Origin: Marisediminitalea oceani
Lineage (GTDB): Bacteria > Pseudomonadota > Gammaproteobacteria > Enterobacterales > Alteromonadaceae
Direction of reading: 5' to 3'
DNA length: 64,000 nucleotides
Assembly (NCBI RefSeq): GCF_003731635.1
Contig: NZ_RCUA01000015.1
Span: forward strand, 1-64,000
How positions within the stretch are numbered: position 1 is the first letter of the stretch; each line of letters begins with the position of its first letter. Of the stretch, positions 1 through 7,906 are shown piece by piece. The translations under genes were made by a program, and so were the position numbers. Below the pieces are notes generated by a model. That model saw only the letters and a program-made list of their open reading frames with translations, did not search any database and was not told where the DNA came from.

Positions 1-1056
1 CAAATTAATGTTCAACATGACTTTATTGATGTGATATTTCTGACTGTGAGTGCAGTCCTTTCTGGAGCAGAGGGTTGGAGCGATATAGAAGTGTTTGGTC
101 GAGATAAACTTGATTGGTTGCGCCAATACCGTCCCTTTGAAAACGGCATTCCTGTTGACGATACCATTGCCCGAATTGTTCGAGTAATATGCCCTGAACA
201 ATTAAATAAAGCCTTTATGAATTGGGTGAATGAAGTGCGTGTTGAAACGGGTAAGCCTCAAATTGCCATCGACGGTAAGACACTTCGTCATTCCTACGAT
301 GGCGATAAGCAAACGGCATTACATAGCATTACCGCCTGGAGCAAAGATGCAGGTTTAGTGCTTGCGCAACTGAAGTCATCGGGCAAGAAAAATGAGAATG
401 CTTCGGTATTGGACCTACTCGACACGCTTAATATTAAAGGCGCTCTTATCAGTGCAGATGCCATGAACTCTCAGAAAAAGATAGTCGAGAAAATCAGCTC
501 GGAGAACGCAGATTATGTGCTCTGCATCAAAAACAACCACAAACAACTACGCGATGAAATTGCCGCCTATTTCCATAAGGTAGAGAGGGATAATCCCGCT
601 TGGATTGCCTGTAATGAACAGACTGATTCTGGCCATGGACGAATTGAAGTACGCCGGTGCCAGCAACTAAGAGTCAGTGAGTGGATAAGTGAAGCACAGC
701 ACTGGAAAGGTATACGCAGTGTTATCAAAATAGAGCGAGAGCGCCACCTTAAAGACAAAGAGGTGAGCACTGAAACGCAATATTACATCAGTTCACTGGA
801 TATTGACCCCGTTGCGGTCAACCAGGCTATCCGAGCACACTGGGAAGTCGAAAATAAAGTCCACTGGGTGTTAGACGTGACGTTCAAAGAAGATGATAGC
901 CGAATACGCAAAGAGGACGGAGCGGAAAATGTCGGAGTGATTAGGCGGTTTTGTTTGAATATGGCTCGTTTACACCCCAAGAAAGCCAGCATGAGAAGCA
1001 AACTCAAAATGGCTGGCTGGGCCGATGAATTCAGAGCAGAGCTTATTTTTGGGTAA
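1..1056 (+). CDS. ISAs1-family transposase, 5' end beyond window
   Basis: DDE transposase of the ISAs1 (H-repeat) family, which cuts and pastes the element. The reading frame is open from base 1 (it begins QINVQHDF and runs on), so the GTG at 31 is not the true start and the gene begins left of the window. Visible family marks are the IDGKT motif with the first catalytic Asp, the SADAMNSQ motif with the second, and the C-terminal NKVHWVLDV/EDDSRIR block that holds the third acidic residue region. No internal stop is present, so the enzyme may be active. Confidence 0.93.
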   Translation, partial: QINVQHDFIDVIFLTVSAVLSGAEGWSDIEVFGRDKLDWLRQYRPFENGIPVDDTIARIVRVICPEQLNKAFMNWVNEVRVETGKPQIAIDGKTLRHSYDGDKQTALHSITAWSKDAGLVLAQLKSSGKKNENASVLDLLDTLNIKGALISADAMNSQKKIVEKISSENADYVLCIKNNHKQLRDEIAAYFHKVERDNPAWIACNEQTDSGHGRIEVRRCQQLRVSEWISEAQHWKGIRSVIKIERERHLKDKEVSTETQYYISSLDIDPVAVNQAIRAHWEVENKVHWVLDVTFKEDDSRIRKEDGAENVGVIRRFCLNMARLHPKKASMRSKLKMAGWADEFRAELIFG

Positions 1057-1074
1057 AAGTATGCGGTTGCCCTG
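1..1074 (+). mobile_element. ISAs1-family insertion sequence, right part
   Basis: The element contains the transposase gene and ends about 18 bp after its stop. The last bases, ATGCGGTTGCCCTG at 1061-1074, look like the terminal repeat of ISAs1/H-repeat elements (from memory of the family, not searched). Directly beyond it the minus strand resumes a czcC-like reading frame, so the element sits in that gene. The left end is outside the window, so the target duplication cannot be checked. Confidence 0.75.
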
Positions 1075-1755
1075 CCACAGGGCAGACAACGACACTTTCA
1101 AATAAGCAAGCCGTTGCTGCTCCGAAAGCAAAGCGAGCTTCGCTTGCTCGGCAGCGGCCTGTGCCCGTTTGACTTCCGCCTCGGGTGTCGCTCCCGCCGT
1201 AGCCCGCTTTTTCACAATGCGTAAGCTCTCGCTCGCCAACTGGGCGGCCTCGCCAGCCAGGGTGACCTGCTCCTGTGCCGCTAGCACATCGACGTAACGG
1301 CGGGTGACTTCGCCCAATAAGGCCAAGGATTCCACCTGTCGGCTGGCATTGAGCACCGACCGACTGTGGGAGATTACGCCTTGCCGTGCCGCGCGCTTAT
1401 CCCCCATTTCGATGACCGAAGACAGCGCAATGGTGAGTTCAGCACCACCTGCGCCGCTGAAGTCCCCAGTGCCCCCGACATTTTCAGCGTCAAATCCCAG
1501 CTCATACGCCGGTCTTAACCCGGCTGTTTCGGCCTGCCCTTGAAGGGCTGCGTAGCGGTAGGGAAAAACTTTCAAAGACGGGTTTTGTGACAGGGAGCGC
1601 TGCACCGCATTGGTCAGCGTGATCGTTGAGTCCCCAGGCTCGGCGCTAAGCCCCGACGAAGAAATGAAAAATAATAAACTGAACAGAATACATCGGCTTT
1701 TGATATTCCTCCGCCCCAAAGCGCCAGAACCCGGCGCAGTACGTATTGATAGCAT
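1075..1755 (-). pseudogene. CzcC-like outer-membrane efflux protein, truncated by IS
   Basis: TolC/CzcC family outer-membrane channel subunit of a CzcCBA-type RND heavy-metal exporter. The product starts with a signal peptide (hydrophobic ILFSLLFFISSSGLSA), followed by the first outer-membrane efflux repeat with long helices rich in Ala, Glu and Gln. After the motif SALW the frame runs into the ISAs1 element and ends at a stop inside it (970), giving about 226 native residues instead of the usual 400 or more. The second repeat and any czcB/czcA genes are not visible and may lie beyond the IS. It is probably non-functional. It is downstream of the other leftward metal genes. Confidence 0.85.
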
Positions 1756-1838
1756 ATGGTAGATCCTACTTATTTAAGATAATTCAAACCGCGCGTTGCA
1801 ACGATAACGGCAACACAGAAAAAACATAATCGGTAAAA

Positions 1839-2195
1839 TCAGGCGATTGGAGGGCGGTACAGCGACGAGGATGGGGCCTCGGGAATGAGGGCTTGAGAGT
1901 CGTTATGCAACGAATGTTTATGCAAAAAGTTGGGGTGAGTCAGGTTACCGGATAAATAGACATGGCAATGGCAGCCATGGTGATGGCAATGAAACAGGCA
2001 GTCAGTGGACATATTCTGATCAGTGGGATCAGTAGCGGTCGAGCTATCCAGTACTCCCGATGATGAGCCATCGATGAAATCAGAGGAATAAGGGGCTGTA
2101 TCCGAATAATTAATGGGATGCACGTCAGCCATAGCTGTCACTGATTGCAGTGCAATCAAGAGTAACAGCAGATAAGACAGTGCTTTTCGACTCAT
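1839..2195 (-). CDS. Small exported His/Cys-rich protein, putative metal binding
   Basis: A 118-residue protein with an N-terminal signal peptide (LLLLLIALQSVTAMA) and a mature region with few hydrophobic residues. Its centre carries a dense His/Cys cluster, CLFHCHHHGCHCH, with further His towards the C-terminus, which suggests binding of soft or borderline metals in the periplasm. It lies 83 bp upstream of the czcC-like gene on the same strand. Proteins of this size and place occur next to czc genes (CzcI-like), but no named family is certain. The function is inferred from composition and neighbours only. Confidence 0.7.
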   Translation of the reverse strand: MSRKALSYLLLLLIALQSVTAMADVHPINYSDTAPYSSDFIDGSSSGVLDSSTATDPTDQNMSTDCLFHCHHHGCHCHVYLSGNLTHPNFLHKHSLHNDSQALIPEAPSSSLYRPPIA

Positions 2196-2405
2196 AAACC
2201 GAACATAACCCCAATGAAATGGAATAAACTGCGAAGCAGTCCACCCTTGATTACGGATTCAATCCCCGATTGTCCCAGCGCCTTTCGTTTACCTGTTATC
2301 CGCTTATCAAAGCGAGCCAGGTCGAGGATTTCCCAGGTTGTTTCCCACAATTATCTCCTTGATATGAATTCCCTCACCGCCAGAGCAATGAGAGAACGTT
2401 TTGGT

Positions 2406-2696
2406 TTAAGAGCGTGAGAGCAACTCTTGTTTTATTTTTTGATATGTTTCTTCGTCAATATCGCCTCTGGCGTAACGCTCCTTTAAAAGCTCAAGGCTGT
2501 TAACTGGTTTATTACTGTTGATTTGTTGGGATTTATTTTTCAGTAACAACTGAACTAATTTAACCAAGGCTAATATGATGACAGTCCATAGTAATAACGA
2601 AAATATCATGCCAAACGGTCCCGGAAAAAAAAGCCCAAAATCACACCAACCATTGCCCCAATAGCCGGAAGAGTGCATAGCGTTCATATTATTCAC
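2406..2696 (-). CDS. SHOCT-domain membrane protein
   Basis: A 96-residue protein with one strong transmembrane segment at about residues 28-52 and a C-terminal SHOCT domain (from about 66: LELLKERYARGDIDEETYQKIKQEL). SHOCT is a short helical module often found at the end of membrane or oligomerising proteins; its exact role is unknown. The N-terminus is rich in Met, Gly and aromatic residues. The start lies 1 bp from the stop of the Met-rich Spy-like gene upstream, so the two are almost certainly co-transcribed and probably translationally coupled. Such genes are common in copper and heavy-metal clusters. Confidence 0.85.
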   Translation of the reverse strand: MNNMNAMHSSGYWGNGWCDFGLFFPGPFGMIFSLLLWTVIILALVKLVQLLLKNKSQQINSNKPVNSLELLKERYARGDIDEETYQKIKQELLSRS

Positions 2697-2697
2697 C

Positions 2698-3270
2698 TTA
2701 ATAATGTTGTGATTGGCTACCCATCATATTTTGCATATTGGCAGACATTTGTTGCATCAATATCAAGTATTGCTCCTGTTGTGCCGGTGTTAATAGCTGA
2801 TAGGCCTGGTGACGGGCTTTTAACATAGTAAGCATATTTTCGCTCATCACCCCTTGGCGCTTTGCGAGCATTGCTCTGGCTTTAGCTTCATCAAAGGTGG
2901 GTGCCGTGGTTAATGCCTGACATTCCGCCATATATGCTGGCATATTGGCCATCATCACTTGCCTGCCCGCCATTGCTTGGGTCATAATAGCCTGGATCTC
3001 TTGCTGTTGCTTAGTGCTTAGATCCAGCTGGAAGAACATTCCCATCATCATGTTGCCGCCCATCATGTTGCCGCCCATCATGTTGCCACCCATCATGTTG
3101 CCACCCATCATGTTGCCACCCATCATGTTGCCACCCATCATGTTGCCATTCATCCCCCTGCAACCTTGCATCATGTTGCCCTGCATATTGCCATGTGCCA
3201 GTGCTAATGAGGCGGCTCCAAAAGTAAGACCGAGGGTTAAGGCTGCTGTTGTCAATTTGTTAGTTTTCAT
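2698..3270 (-). CDS. Spy/CpxP-like periplasmic protein with Met-rich repeats
   Basis: A 190-residue exported protein: signal peptide (residues 1-25, ending SLALA), then six tandem copies of MMGGN (about 44-73), then an all-helical Met/Gln/Ala-rich part resembling the Spy/CpxP/ZraP group, with LTPAQQEQY near the end. Family members are periplasmic chaperones or metal sensors. The Met array could bind thiophilic or soft metals such as Cu(I), Ag(I) or Hg(II); that is inference. It lies 81 bp after the cation transporter gene on the same strand. The repeat is a perfect or near-perfect 15-bp DNA tandem, so its copy number may vary between strains. Confidence 0.8.
   Translation of the reverse strand: MKTNKLTTAALTLGLTFGAASLALAHGNMQGNMMQGCRGMNGNMMGGNMMGGNMMGGNMMGGNMMGGNMMGGNMMMGMFFQLDLSTKQQQEIQAIMTQAMAGRQVMMANMPAYMAECQALTTAPTFDEAKARAMLAKRQGVMSENMLTMLKARHQAYQLLTPAQQEQYLILMQQMSANMQNMMGSQSQHY
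3046..3150. repeat. 15-bp tandem repeat encoding MMGGN
   Basis: Six to seven head-to-tail copies of a 15-bp unit (on the plus strand CATCATGTTGCCACC with A/G variation at one base) inside the Spy-like gene. The unit length is a multiple of three, so slippage would change the number of Met-rich repeats without breaking the frame. Confidence 0.95.
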
Positions 3271-3351
3271 CTTTTACTCCACTTTTTAAATAAATTTTAT
3301 TGGCGAGTTATCAAAAAAAGACCATTGCTTGTTGTTCATATTGTGCTCGGC

Positions 3352-4251
3352 TCAGGACTTGAGCTGCAAGATACGGCGCGCACCATTCAACACAATCAAA
3401 CCGATGATAAGGCCAATCACCAAGTCTGGATAACGTGAGCCCGTCCAGGCCACCAATCCACTGGCAAGGATCACCCCTAGATTGGCAATCACGTCATTGG
3501 CGGAGAAAATCCAGCTGGCTTTCATATGGGCGCCGCTATCCCGGCTTTTGGCAATCAACAGCAGACAGGTCACATTGGCCGCCAAGGCAACAAGCCCGAA
3601 GCTCATCATCAAAGTGGAAACCGGTTCACTACCCAATACTAATCGCCTTACCACCTCGCCCAAAGCGCCCAAGGCGAGAATGATCTGAAGCCAACCGGAA
3701 AAATGGGCTGCACGCAACTTCATCCGCACACTGTGCCCTACGGCATACAGCGCCACGCCGTAGACGGCGGCATCAGCGAACATATCCAGGGAGTCCGCAA
3801 TCAAACCAGTGGATTGGGCCCACCAGCCGACAGTAATTTCAATGACAAACATGATGCCATTGATTGCCAGTAGCCACTTGAGAATGCCAGCTTCTCTTTC
3901 TGCCTCCTGTTTTGCAGACGCCTGCGCACGGGCGATGGACTCGCTGGCGACGGGCATTGTACTGACAAGTCTCGCGCCCAGACCGACTGATTGCATTCTT
4001 TTTTTAATAAGGTCAGCGTTATCACCATGGTAGACACTCACCTTGCGCTTGGGGGTATCGAATTCCAATGTGACTTTAGGATGCACACTGTCCAACGCCA
4101 TACGGATCATGCCTTCCTCTGAAGGACAGTCCATCTTGGGGACATGATACTCACTAACAAAGCCGCCATGAGAAGCGTCGTGTACTTCGGCAATTTGGGG
4201 AGTGTTCTCCGTCGCGTTATTTTGGCAATTGCCACCGCATGTGGTCGTCAT
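3352..4251 (-). CDS. Cation diffusion facilitator-type transporter with metal-binding N-terminus
   Basis: A 299-residue inner-membrane exporter. Residues 1-110 are cytosolic, with an N-terminal Cys motif (CGGNC) and a heavy-metal-associated-like fold marked by KMDCPSEE at about 39-46. Six membrane segments follow from about 125. The second carries the CDF DxxxD pair (D156, D160, in SLDMFAD). The fifth reads FSANDVIANLG, so the usual His/Asp four residues before D253 is Phe. The protein is transcribed from the PbrR-type promoter just upstream, so Pb(II), Cd(II) or Zn(II) export is likely. It heads the leftward run with the Spy-like and SHOCT genes. Exact substrate unknown. Confidence 0.85.
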   Translation of the reverse strand: MTTTCGGNCQNNATENTPQIAEVHDASHGGFVSEYHVPKMDCPSEEGMIRMALDSVHPKVTLEFDTPKRKVSVYHGDNADLIKKRMQSVGLGARLVSTMPVASESIARAQASAKQEAEREAGILKWLLAINGIMFVIEITVGWWAQSTGLIADSLDMFADAAVYGVALYAVGHSVRMKLRAAHFSGWLQIILALGALGEVVRRLVLGSEPVSTLMMSFGLVALAANVTCLLLIAKSRDSGAHMKASWIFSANDVIANLGVILASGLVAWTGSRYPDLVIGLIIGLIVLNGARRILQLKS

Positions 4252-4280
4252 AAAAAACCCTTGTTCTATCCAAGGTGGGC

Positions 4281-4311
4281 AGTTTAAACTCTATAGTTAC
4301 TATAGAGTCAA
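4281..4311 (-). promoter_or_regulatory. PbrR/MerR-type promoter-operator of the cation transporter gene
   Basis: On the minus strand there is a -35 TTGACT (4306-4311) and a -10 TAAACT (4281-4286) separated by 19 bp. The over-long spacer holds a 9-bp perfect dyad (ACTCTATAG at 4288-4296, CTATAGAGT at 4300-4308). A 19-bp spacer with a centred dyad is the hallmark of MerR-family activators, which untwist the promoter on metal binding. It lies between the divergent cation transporter and pbrR genes and probably controls both. Confidence 0.88.
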
Positions 4312-4328
4312 GCACAGAGATTGAATAA

Positions 4329-4736
4329 ATGAAGATTGGCGAGCTGGCAAAAAAGACGGATTGCTCGGTGCAAACTATCCGTTACTATGAAAAAGAACAG
4401 TTGCTGTGCACGACACAGCGTAGTGACGGCAATTTTCGACTTTACGATGAAGCTGCTGTCGAACAGCTGCTATTTATCAAGCTCTGCCGTAACCTGGATC
4501 TCAGTTTGTCCGAGATCCGCCAGCTACTCACATTAAAACGCTCACCGGGTGCGCAATGTGATCAAGTCAATCGCATGATGGATACGCACATTCAACAAGT
4601 GGAAACGCGCATTCAGGAGCTGGTTCAGCTGCGCGAGCATTTGAAAGTACTTCGCCGCAGCTGCTCCAGTGGAAGGACGATCGAACAGTGCGGCATCTTG
4701 CAAACGTTAACCACTAATCAGCATCAGAAGCGGTAA
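4329..4736 (+). CDS. PbrR/CadR-like MerR-family metal-responsive regulator
   Basis: A 135-residue transcription activator: N-terminal winged helix (MKIGELAKKTDCSVQTIRYYE), a long dimerisation helix (about 80-110), and a C-terminal metal loop. Cys77, Cys112 and Cys121 are the expected metal ligands. The 8-residue gap between the last two resembles PbrR691-type lead regulators more than CadR (from memory). The gene diverges from the CDF transporter across the operator at 4288-4308, and the same dyad stands before the FTR1-type gene at 6755-6775, so both are likely targets. Its 3' end overlaps the convergent FTR1 gene by 23 bp. Confidence 0.9.
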   Translation: MKIGELAKKTDCSVQTIRYYEKEQLLCTTQRSDGNFRLYDEAAVEQLLFIKLCRNLDLSLSEIRQLLTLKRSPGAQCDQVNRMMDTHIQQVETRIQELVQLREHLKVLRRSCSSGRTIEQCGILQTLTTNQHQKR

Positions 4737-6702
4737 CACTTACGCGCTTGAAATCGGACGCCTGTGTTATCGGCGGTGATGTTGCGCGTTTTGATTTGGA
4801 TAGTATTAAAAATACCAGGTAAACCAGAAGTACCGAAAGTTGCGCAAGCACGCCTTGCCAGGTGGATTTGACGCCAATCCAGTCAATCTCAAAACTCACA
4901 GGTAATGGCGTCATACCGATGATGGCCGCCTCCTGTAATGCCGACACAGCTTTGCCCATCAGGACAAATGCCAGCGCTAGCAGCAAGTAGGTGGTGGCTG
5001 AAAAGAATTTGGCGATCGGCAGCTTGACGGAAAAGCGAATCAACACCCACGCCAATATGGCTAACAGCAACAAACCGAGCGCAAAGCCACCACCAACAGA
5101 AGAATATTGGGTTGATACCGCCTGCGTTAACAGCGATTGATAAAATAATACGGTTTCAAACACCTCCCGGTAAACCGCCACAAATGCCAACGCCACCAGC
5201 CCCCACAAGGTGCCAGACTTAAGTTGGGTATCGACATGTTGCTGAATGTAGGCTTGCCATTGTGCAGCCTGGGTTTTGCTATGCATCCAGATCCCAACAT
5301 AGAGCAGTACCAACGCGGCCAATAAAGCGGCAATTCCCTCCATGATTTCACGATTGGCACCACTGATCGTGATCAACGATTGAGCGGCGATCCAGGTGGC
5401 ACCACCGGCAAGTAATGCCGCAATCCAGCCTATGTGGACATATTTAAGCGCATCCCGACGCCCGGTTCTTATCAAAACCGTCGTTAAGGCAATGATAACC
5501 AGCAATGCCTCCAGGCCTTCGCGCAACAATATGACCAGACTAGCAGTGAATAAAGTTCCTTCGGACAAGGTGGACTCTGATAACAAACGTTGTGCGTCAT
5601 CCAACAAATGCCGCGTCTCCGCCATTAGCGCACCCAATTCTCCGTTTACGTCGGGGCGGCTGGTCAATTGTCGTAGTGCCATCATGTTGGACTCGATGGA
5701 TTGGCGCAGTGCTTTGTCATGCGCATCGAGGCTGTTTTCAATCAGTTCAAAACCGTCCAGATAAGCACTGACGGCGAGTTCACTTGCGGTTGAAAAATCT
5801 CCCTTCTGATGCGCTTTTTGGGCGGCTTGAAGTCGATTCCATGTGATTGCCAAGGGATCTTGGGATGCCTTGAATAATGCCGAGGGGTTAGCGCGTAAAC
5901 TCTCCAAAGCTTGTAGGGTTATATCAGGGCGTGCTGCTGCCAGTTGCAGTGGGTTGTGATTAATCAGCTGCAGTTTGGTAATATTCAAATCATTGTGAGT
6001 AGGTTCGCTGGATTGAAAAGCGAGTCCACCGACATAGAATGCCATTGACCAACGCTCTTGCTCCGTTAGTTGTTGAAAAGATGGCATGGCGGTGTCGTCA
6101 ATGCCATTGGTAATGGCGTCGTATAAACCCAAAATTGATCGATTTAATGCCCGCTCTTTATCGGTAAAGTCCGTGGGTGCGGGATCGAGTTGTGCTGCCA
6201 GCACTCCGTCACCTTGACCAGATACTCCATGGCAAGATCCGCAGTTAGTCTCAAATACCGGCCGGATTTTTTCTTGAGGTAATATCCGTTCCGGCAGGGA
6301 TAAATGTGGCATCAATCCCAACAATGTGCCGCGTAGGCTGGCACTCATTTGACGGATCTCATCAACACCTTTCTTATCATGGATGGCCCTCTGCAATGCC
6401 ATTGCTTGCACTGCGAGTGACTCTGCATCAGCAGTGGCGGCCAGCGAGCTCTTGCTAACAATCAGTTGTGAAAACTCCACCATCTCCTGATATTCATTGT
6501 CATTAATTACCTGACCGTTTTTCACCGCTTCGGCATAATCAACGCCTATGTATTCAGCGAGCTGTGCCAGTTGCCGGAGTTGAGTAACGTTGTCTGGGAT
6601 CTCAGCTTCATTCGCCCCGGCAGATAGAGAAAGTGGCAGCATCAGAAATATGATGGCATGAAGGGTGGCTCGTTTCAGGCGTTGCAATCTGCAATCAAAC
6701 AT
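4714..6702 (-). CDS. PbrT-like cytochrome c / FTR1-family metal permease
   Basis: A 662-residue membrane protein of the type called PbrT in lead-resistance operons. It has a signal sequence or first membrane helix (13-30), then a periplasmic part with one haem c site (CGSCH, 154-158) and further helices. The C-terminal FTR1/Fip1 permease starts near residue 385 with at least six membrane segments. The permease motifs REGLE (394-398) and YREVFET (511-517) match the family's REXXE pair, used to bind Fe(III) in iron permeases. It is probably a Pb(II) or Fe uptake protein coupled to redox. It has its own PbrR-type promoter at 6748-6778, which supports a link to lead. Confidence 0.87.
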   Translation of the reverse strand: MFDCRLQRLKRATLHAIIFLMLPLSLSAGANEAEIPDNVTQLRQLAQLAEYIGVDYAEAVKNGQVINDNEYQEMVEFSQLIVSKSSLAATADAESLAVQAMALQRAIHDKKGVDEIRQMSASLRGTLLGLMPHLSLPERILPQEKIRPVFETNCGSCHGVSGQGDGVLAAQLDPAPTDFTDKERALNRSILGLYDAITNGIDDTAMPSFQQLTEQERWSMAFYVGGLAFQSSEPTHNDLNITKLQLINHNPLQLAAARPDITLQALESLRANPSALFKASQDPLAITWNRLQAAQKAHQKGDFSTASELAVSAYLDGFELIENSLDAHDKALRQSIESNMMALRQLTSRPDVNGELGALMAETRHLLDDAQRLLSESTLSEGTLFTASLVILLREGLEALLVIIALTTVLIRTGRRDALKYVHIGWIAALLAGGATWIAAQSLITISGANREIMEGIAALLAALVLLYVGIWMHSKTQAAQWQAYIQQHVDTQLKSGTLWGLVALAFVAVYREVFETVLFYQSLLTQAVSTQYSSVGGGFALGLLLLAILAWVLIRFSVKLPIAKFFSATTYLLLALAFVLMGKAVSALQEAAIIGMTPLPVSFEIDWIGVKSTWQGVLAQLSVLLVYLVFLILSKSKRATSPPITQASDFKRVSVTASDAD

Positions 6703-6747
6703 CTCGGTGTTCTCTTATTCATGAATCGCTAATGATTATTGATCGCA

Positions 6748-6778
6748 ATTGTAAACTCTATAGCCGCTATAGAGTCAA
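6748..6778 (-). promoter_or_regulatory. Second PbrR/MerR-type promoter-operator, for the FTR1 gene
   Basis: On the minus strand there is a -35 TTGACT (6773-6778), a 19-bp spacer and a -10 TACAAT (6748-6753). The spacer contains the same 9-bp dyad arms as the site at 4288-4308 (ACTCTATAG at 6755-6763, CTATAGAGT at 6767-6775), differing only in the 3-bp centre. One PbrR-like regulator would be expected to switch both transcripts. Confidence 0.87.
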
Positions 6779-6932
6779 GAGAAGTAAAAATTACAGTCGG
6801 TTGGAAACCGTTTTGATAGAGAGGCCTTCCCAAGGCTCGCTCCTTAATCTTACAGAGATCATTGAAGGTGGATTGATACTGGAAAATCATCGACTTAACC
6901 GGGTGAGTGACATGCAGATTTGCGAGGTCCAC

Positions 6933-7169
6933 TTAACCGCCGCAACAGGTTCCTGTGTCTTTATTGCCCTGTGACAACTGTATCGGCGGGCATGGTACCG
7001 AGCCATAGGAACAGTAGACACAGCAGTCACCGAGCTTCGGCTTCAATAAAACATGGCACTGCTCACACTCGTAGAACCACTGACACGCGTCGGTGGGCAT
7101 GGATTCTGTTTTTTTATGGCCGCATTCGGGACAAGTCAGCACTGACTGCAAAATCACCTCTGGCATCAT
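6933..7169 (-). CDS. GDCCVxCSYG-motif zinc-ribbon-like protein of mer clusters
   Basis: A 78-residue protein with two zinc-ribbon-like Cys pairs (CPEC and CEQC) and the signature GDCCVYCSYGSVPCPP, then a C-terminal CC. Proteins with this signature are found in mercury operons of gammaproteobacteria between merP and merA; their role is not established, though the Cys wealth suggests metal binding or handing over. The start overlaps the merP stop by four bases (7166-7169), so translation is coupled. In known mer operons merA would be expected next, but none follows here. Confidence 0.85.
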   Translation of the reverse strand: MMPEVILQSVLTCPECGHKKTESMPTDACQWFYECEQCHVLLKPKLGDCCVYCSYGSVPCPPIQLSQGNKDTGTCCGG

Positions 7170-7453
7170 GGTGTTTCCGTTTTCACGATGGTCGATGGAT
7201 AACCGGCATGGGTGGTCGCTTCGACCAATCTGTCAGCGTTGGTCAGGGAATCCTCAAAGGTTACTACGGCTTGCTTATGCTCATAACTGACCTCGGCTTT
7301 TGTTACGCCTTGGACCTTGGTGAGTGCCTTTTTGACCGTGATCGGGCACATGGCACAGTTCATGGTTGGCAGATCCAGCGTGATGGTTTGTGGCTTGGCC
7401 CAGGCCGAGAAGCTGGCGATGGTGAATACGAGACCGAGAATGATTTTCTGCAT
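7166..7453 (-). CDS. MerP periplasmic mercury-binding protein
   Basis: Small periplasmic Hg(II) carrier: signal peptide (IILGLVFTIASFSAWA) followed by a heavy-metal-associated domain with the two-Cys site in PTMNCAMC. It takes Hg(II) in the periplasm and passes it to MerT. The start at 7453 is chosen because GGAG stands 6-7 bases upstream; an in-frame ATG at 7474 would add seven polar residues ahead of the signal peptide. It follows merT on the same strand. Confidence 0.93.
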   Translation of the reverse strand: MQKIILGLVFTIASFSAWAKPQTITLDLPTMNCAMCPITVKKALTKVQGVTKAEVSYEHKQAVVTFEDSLTNADRLVEATTHAGYPSTIVKTETP

Positions 7454-7470
7454 GGTTAGCTCCAGAGTGT

Positions 7471-7842
7471 TCATGCGAACAGAGGAATCCAGTAGGTGCT
7501 GGTGACGAGCACCAGCGCCACGATTGCAGCGATCCAGAAAACCATTTGCCGCCGTTTCCGAGTTTGCGGCACAGCGCAGACGGTTCCCGGTTCACAGGTA
7601 TCGACCGGTCGATAAACCTGCCAGCCAGCCCAACCGAGCAACAACATAACAAGCATGATGAATACGGGACGGTAGGGCTCCAATACAGTCAGGTTACCGA
7701 TCCAGGCCCCGCTGATACCCAGTGACAGGAGCACAAAAGGCCCAACACAACACAGGCTGGCGACGGTGGCAGCGGTAATGCCACCGATGATAGGTAGCCT
7801 TGTGTTGGTGAATGACTCTTTTCCTGCCATCGCCGACTCCAC
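7471..7842 (-). CDS. MerT inner-membrane mercury transporter
   Basis: A 123-residue protein with three membrane segments. The first holds the Cys pair of the family (SLCCVGPF), and the cytoplasmic loop after the second carries CEPGTVC, the second Cys pair. It moves Hg(II) from MerP through the inner membrane to a cytoplasmic acceptor, normally MerA. Its start lies about 22 bp downstream of the mer promoter -10 at 7864-7869. Confidence 0.93.
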   Translation of the reverse strand: MESAMAGKESFTNTRLPIIGGITAATVASLCCVGPFVLLSLGISGAWIGNLTVLEPYRPVFIMLVMLLLGWAGWQVYRPVDTCEPGTVCAVPQTRKRRQMVFWIAAIVALVLVTSTYWIPLFA

Positions 7843-7863
7843 TTTATTGACCTAGTGAAATCA

Positions 7864-7894
7864 GTGTAAGTCCCGTACCAAGGTACGGAGTCAA
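7864..7894 (-). promoter_or_regulatory. mer promoter-operator upstream of merT
   Basis: On the minus strand there is a -35 TTGACT (7889-7894), a 19-bp spacer and a -10 TTACAC (7864-7869). The spacer contains the dyad CCGTACC (7873-7879) and GGTACGG (7882-7888), very close to the classic MerR operator. It lies between merR and merT, which read in the same direction, so merR itself must be transcribed from further upstream. Confidence 0.92.
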
Positions 7895-7906
7895 GTCCAA
7901 TGCCTT

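Noticed and set aside
2214-2417. 67-codon plus-strand frame between metal genes
   Set aside because: Basic, low-complexity content and no family match; the region may hold old mobile DNA but nothing can be named.
3046-3150. Regular short repeats that could be taken for a CRISPR array
   Set aside because: Units are 15 bp with no spacers and encode a peptide repeat in frame.
2945-3289. Plus-strand frame with MLPPI repeats
   Set aside because: It is the antisense of the MMGGN tandem repeat in the Spy-like gene; it has no signal or ribosome-binding site.
6729-6932. Short minus-strand frame between the FTR1 gene and the GDCC gene, tested as a merA remnant
   Set aside because: No MerA motif can be read in any frame, and it runs across the PbrR-type promoter.
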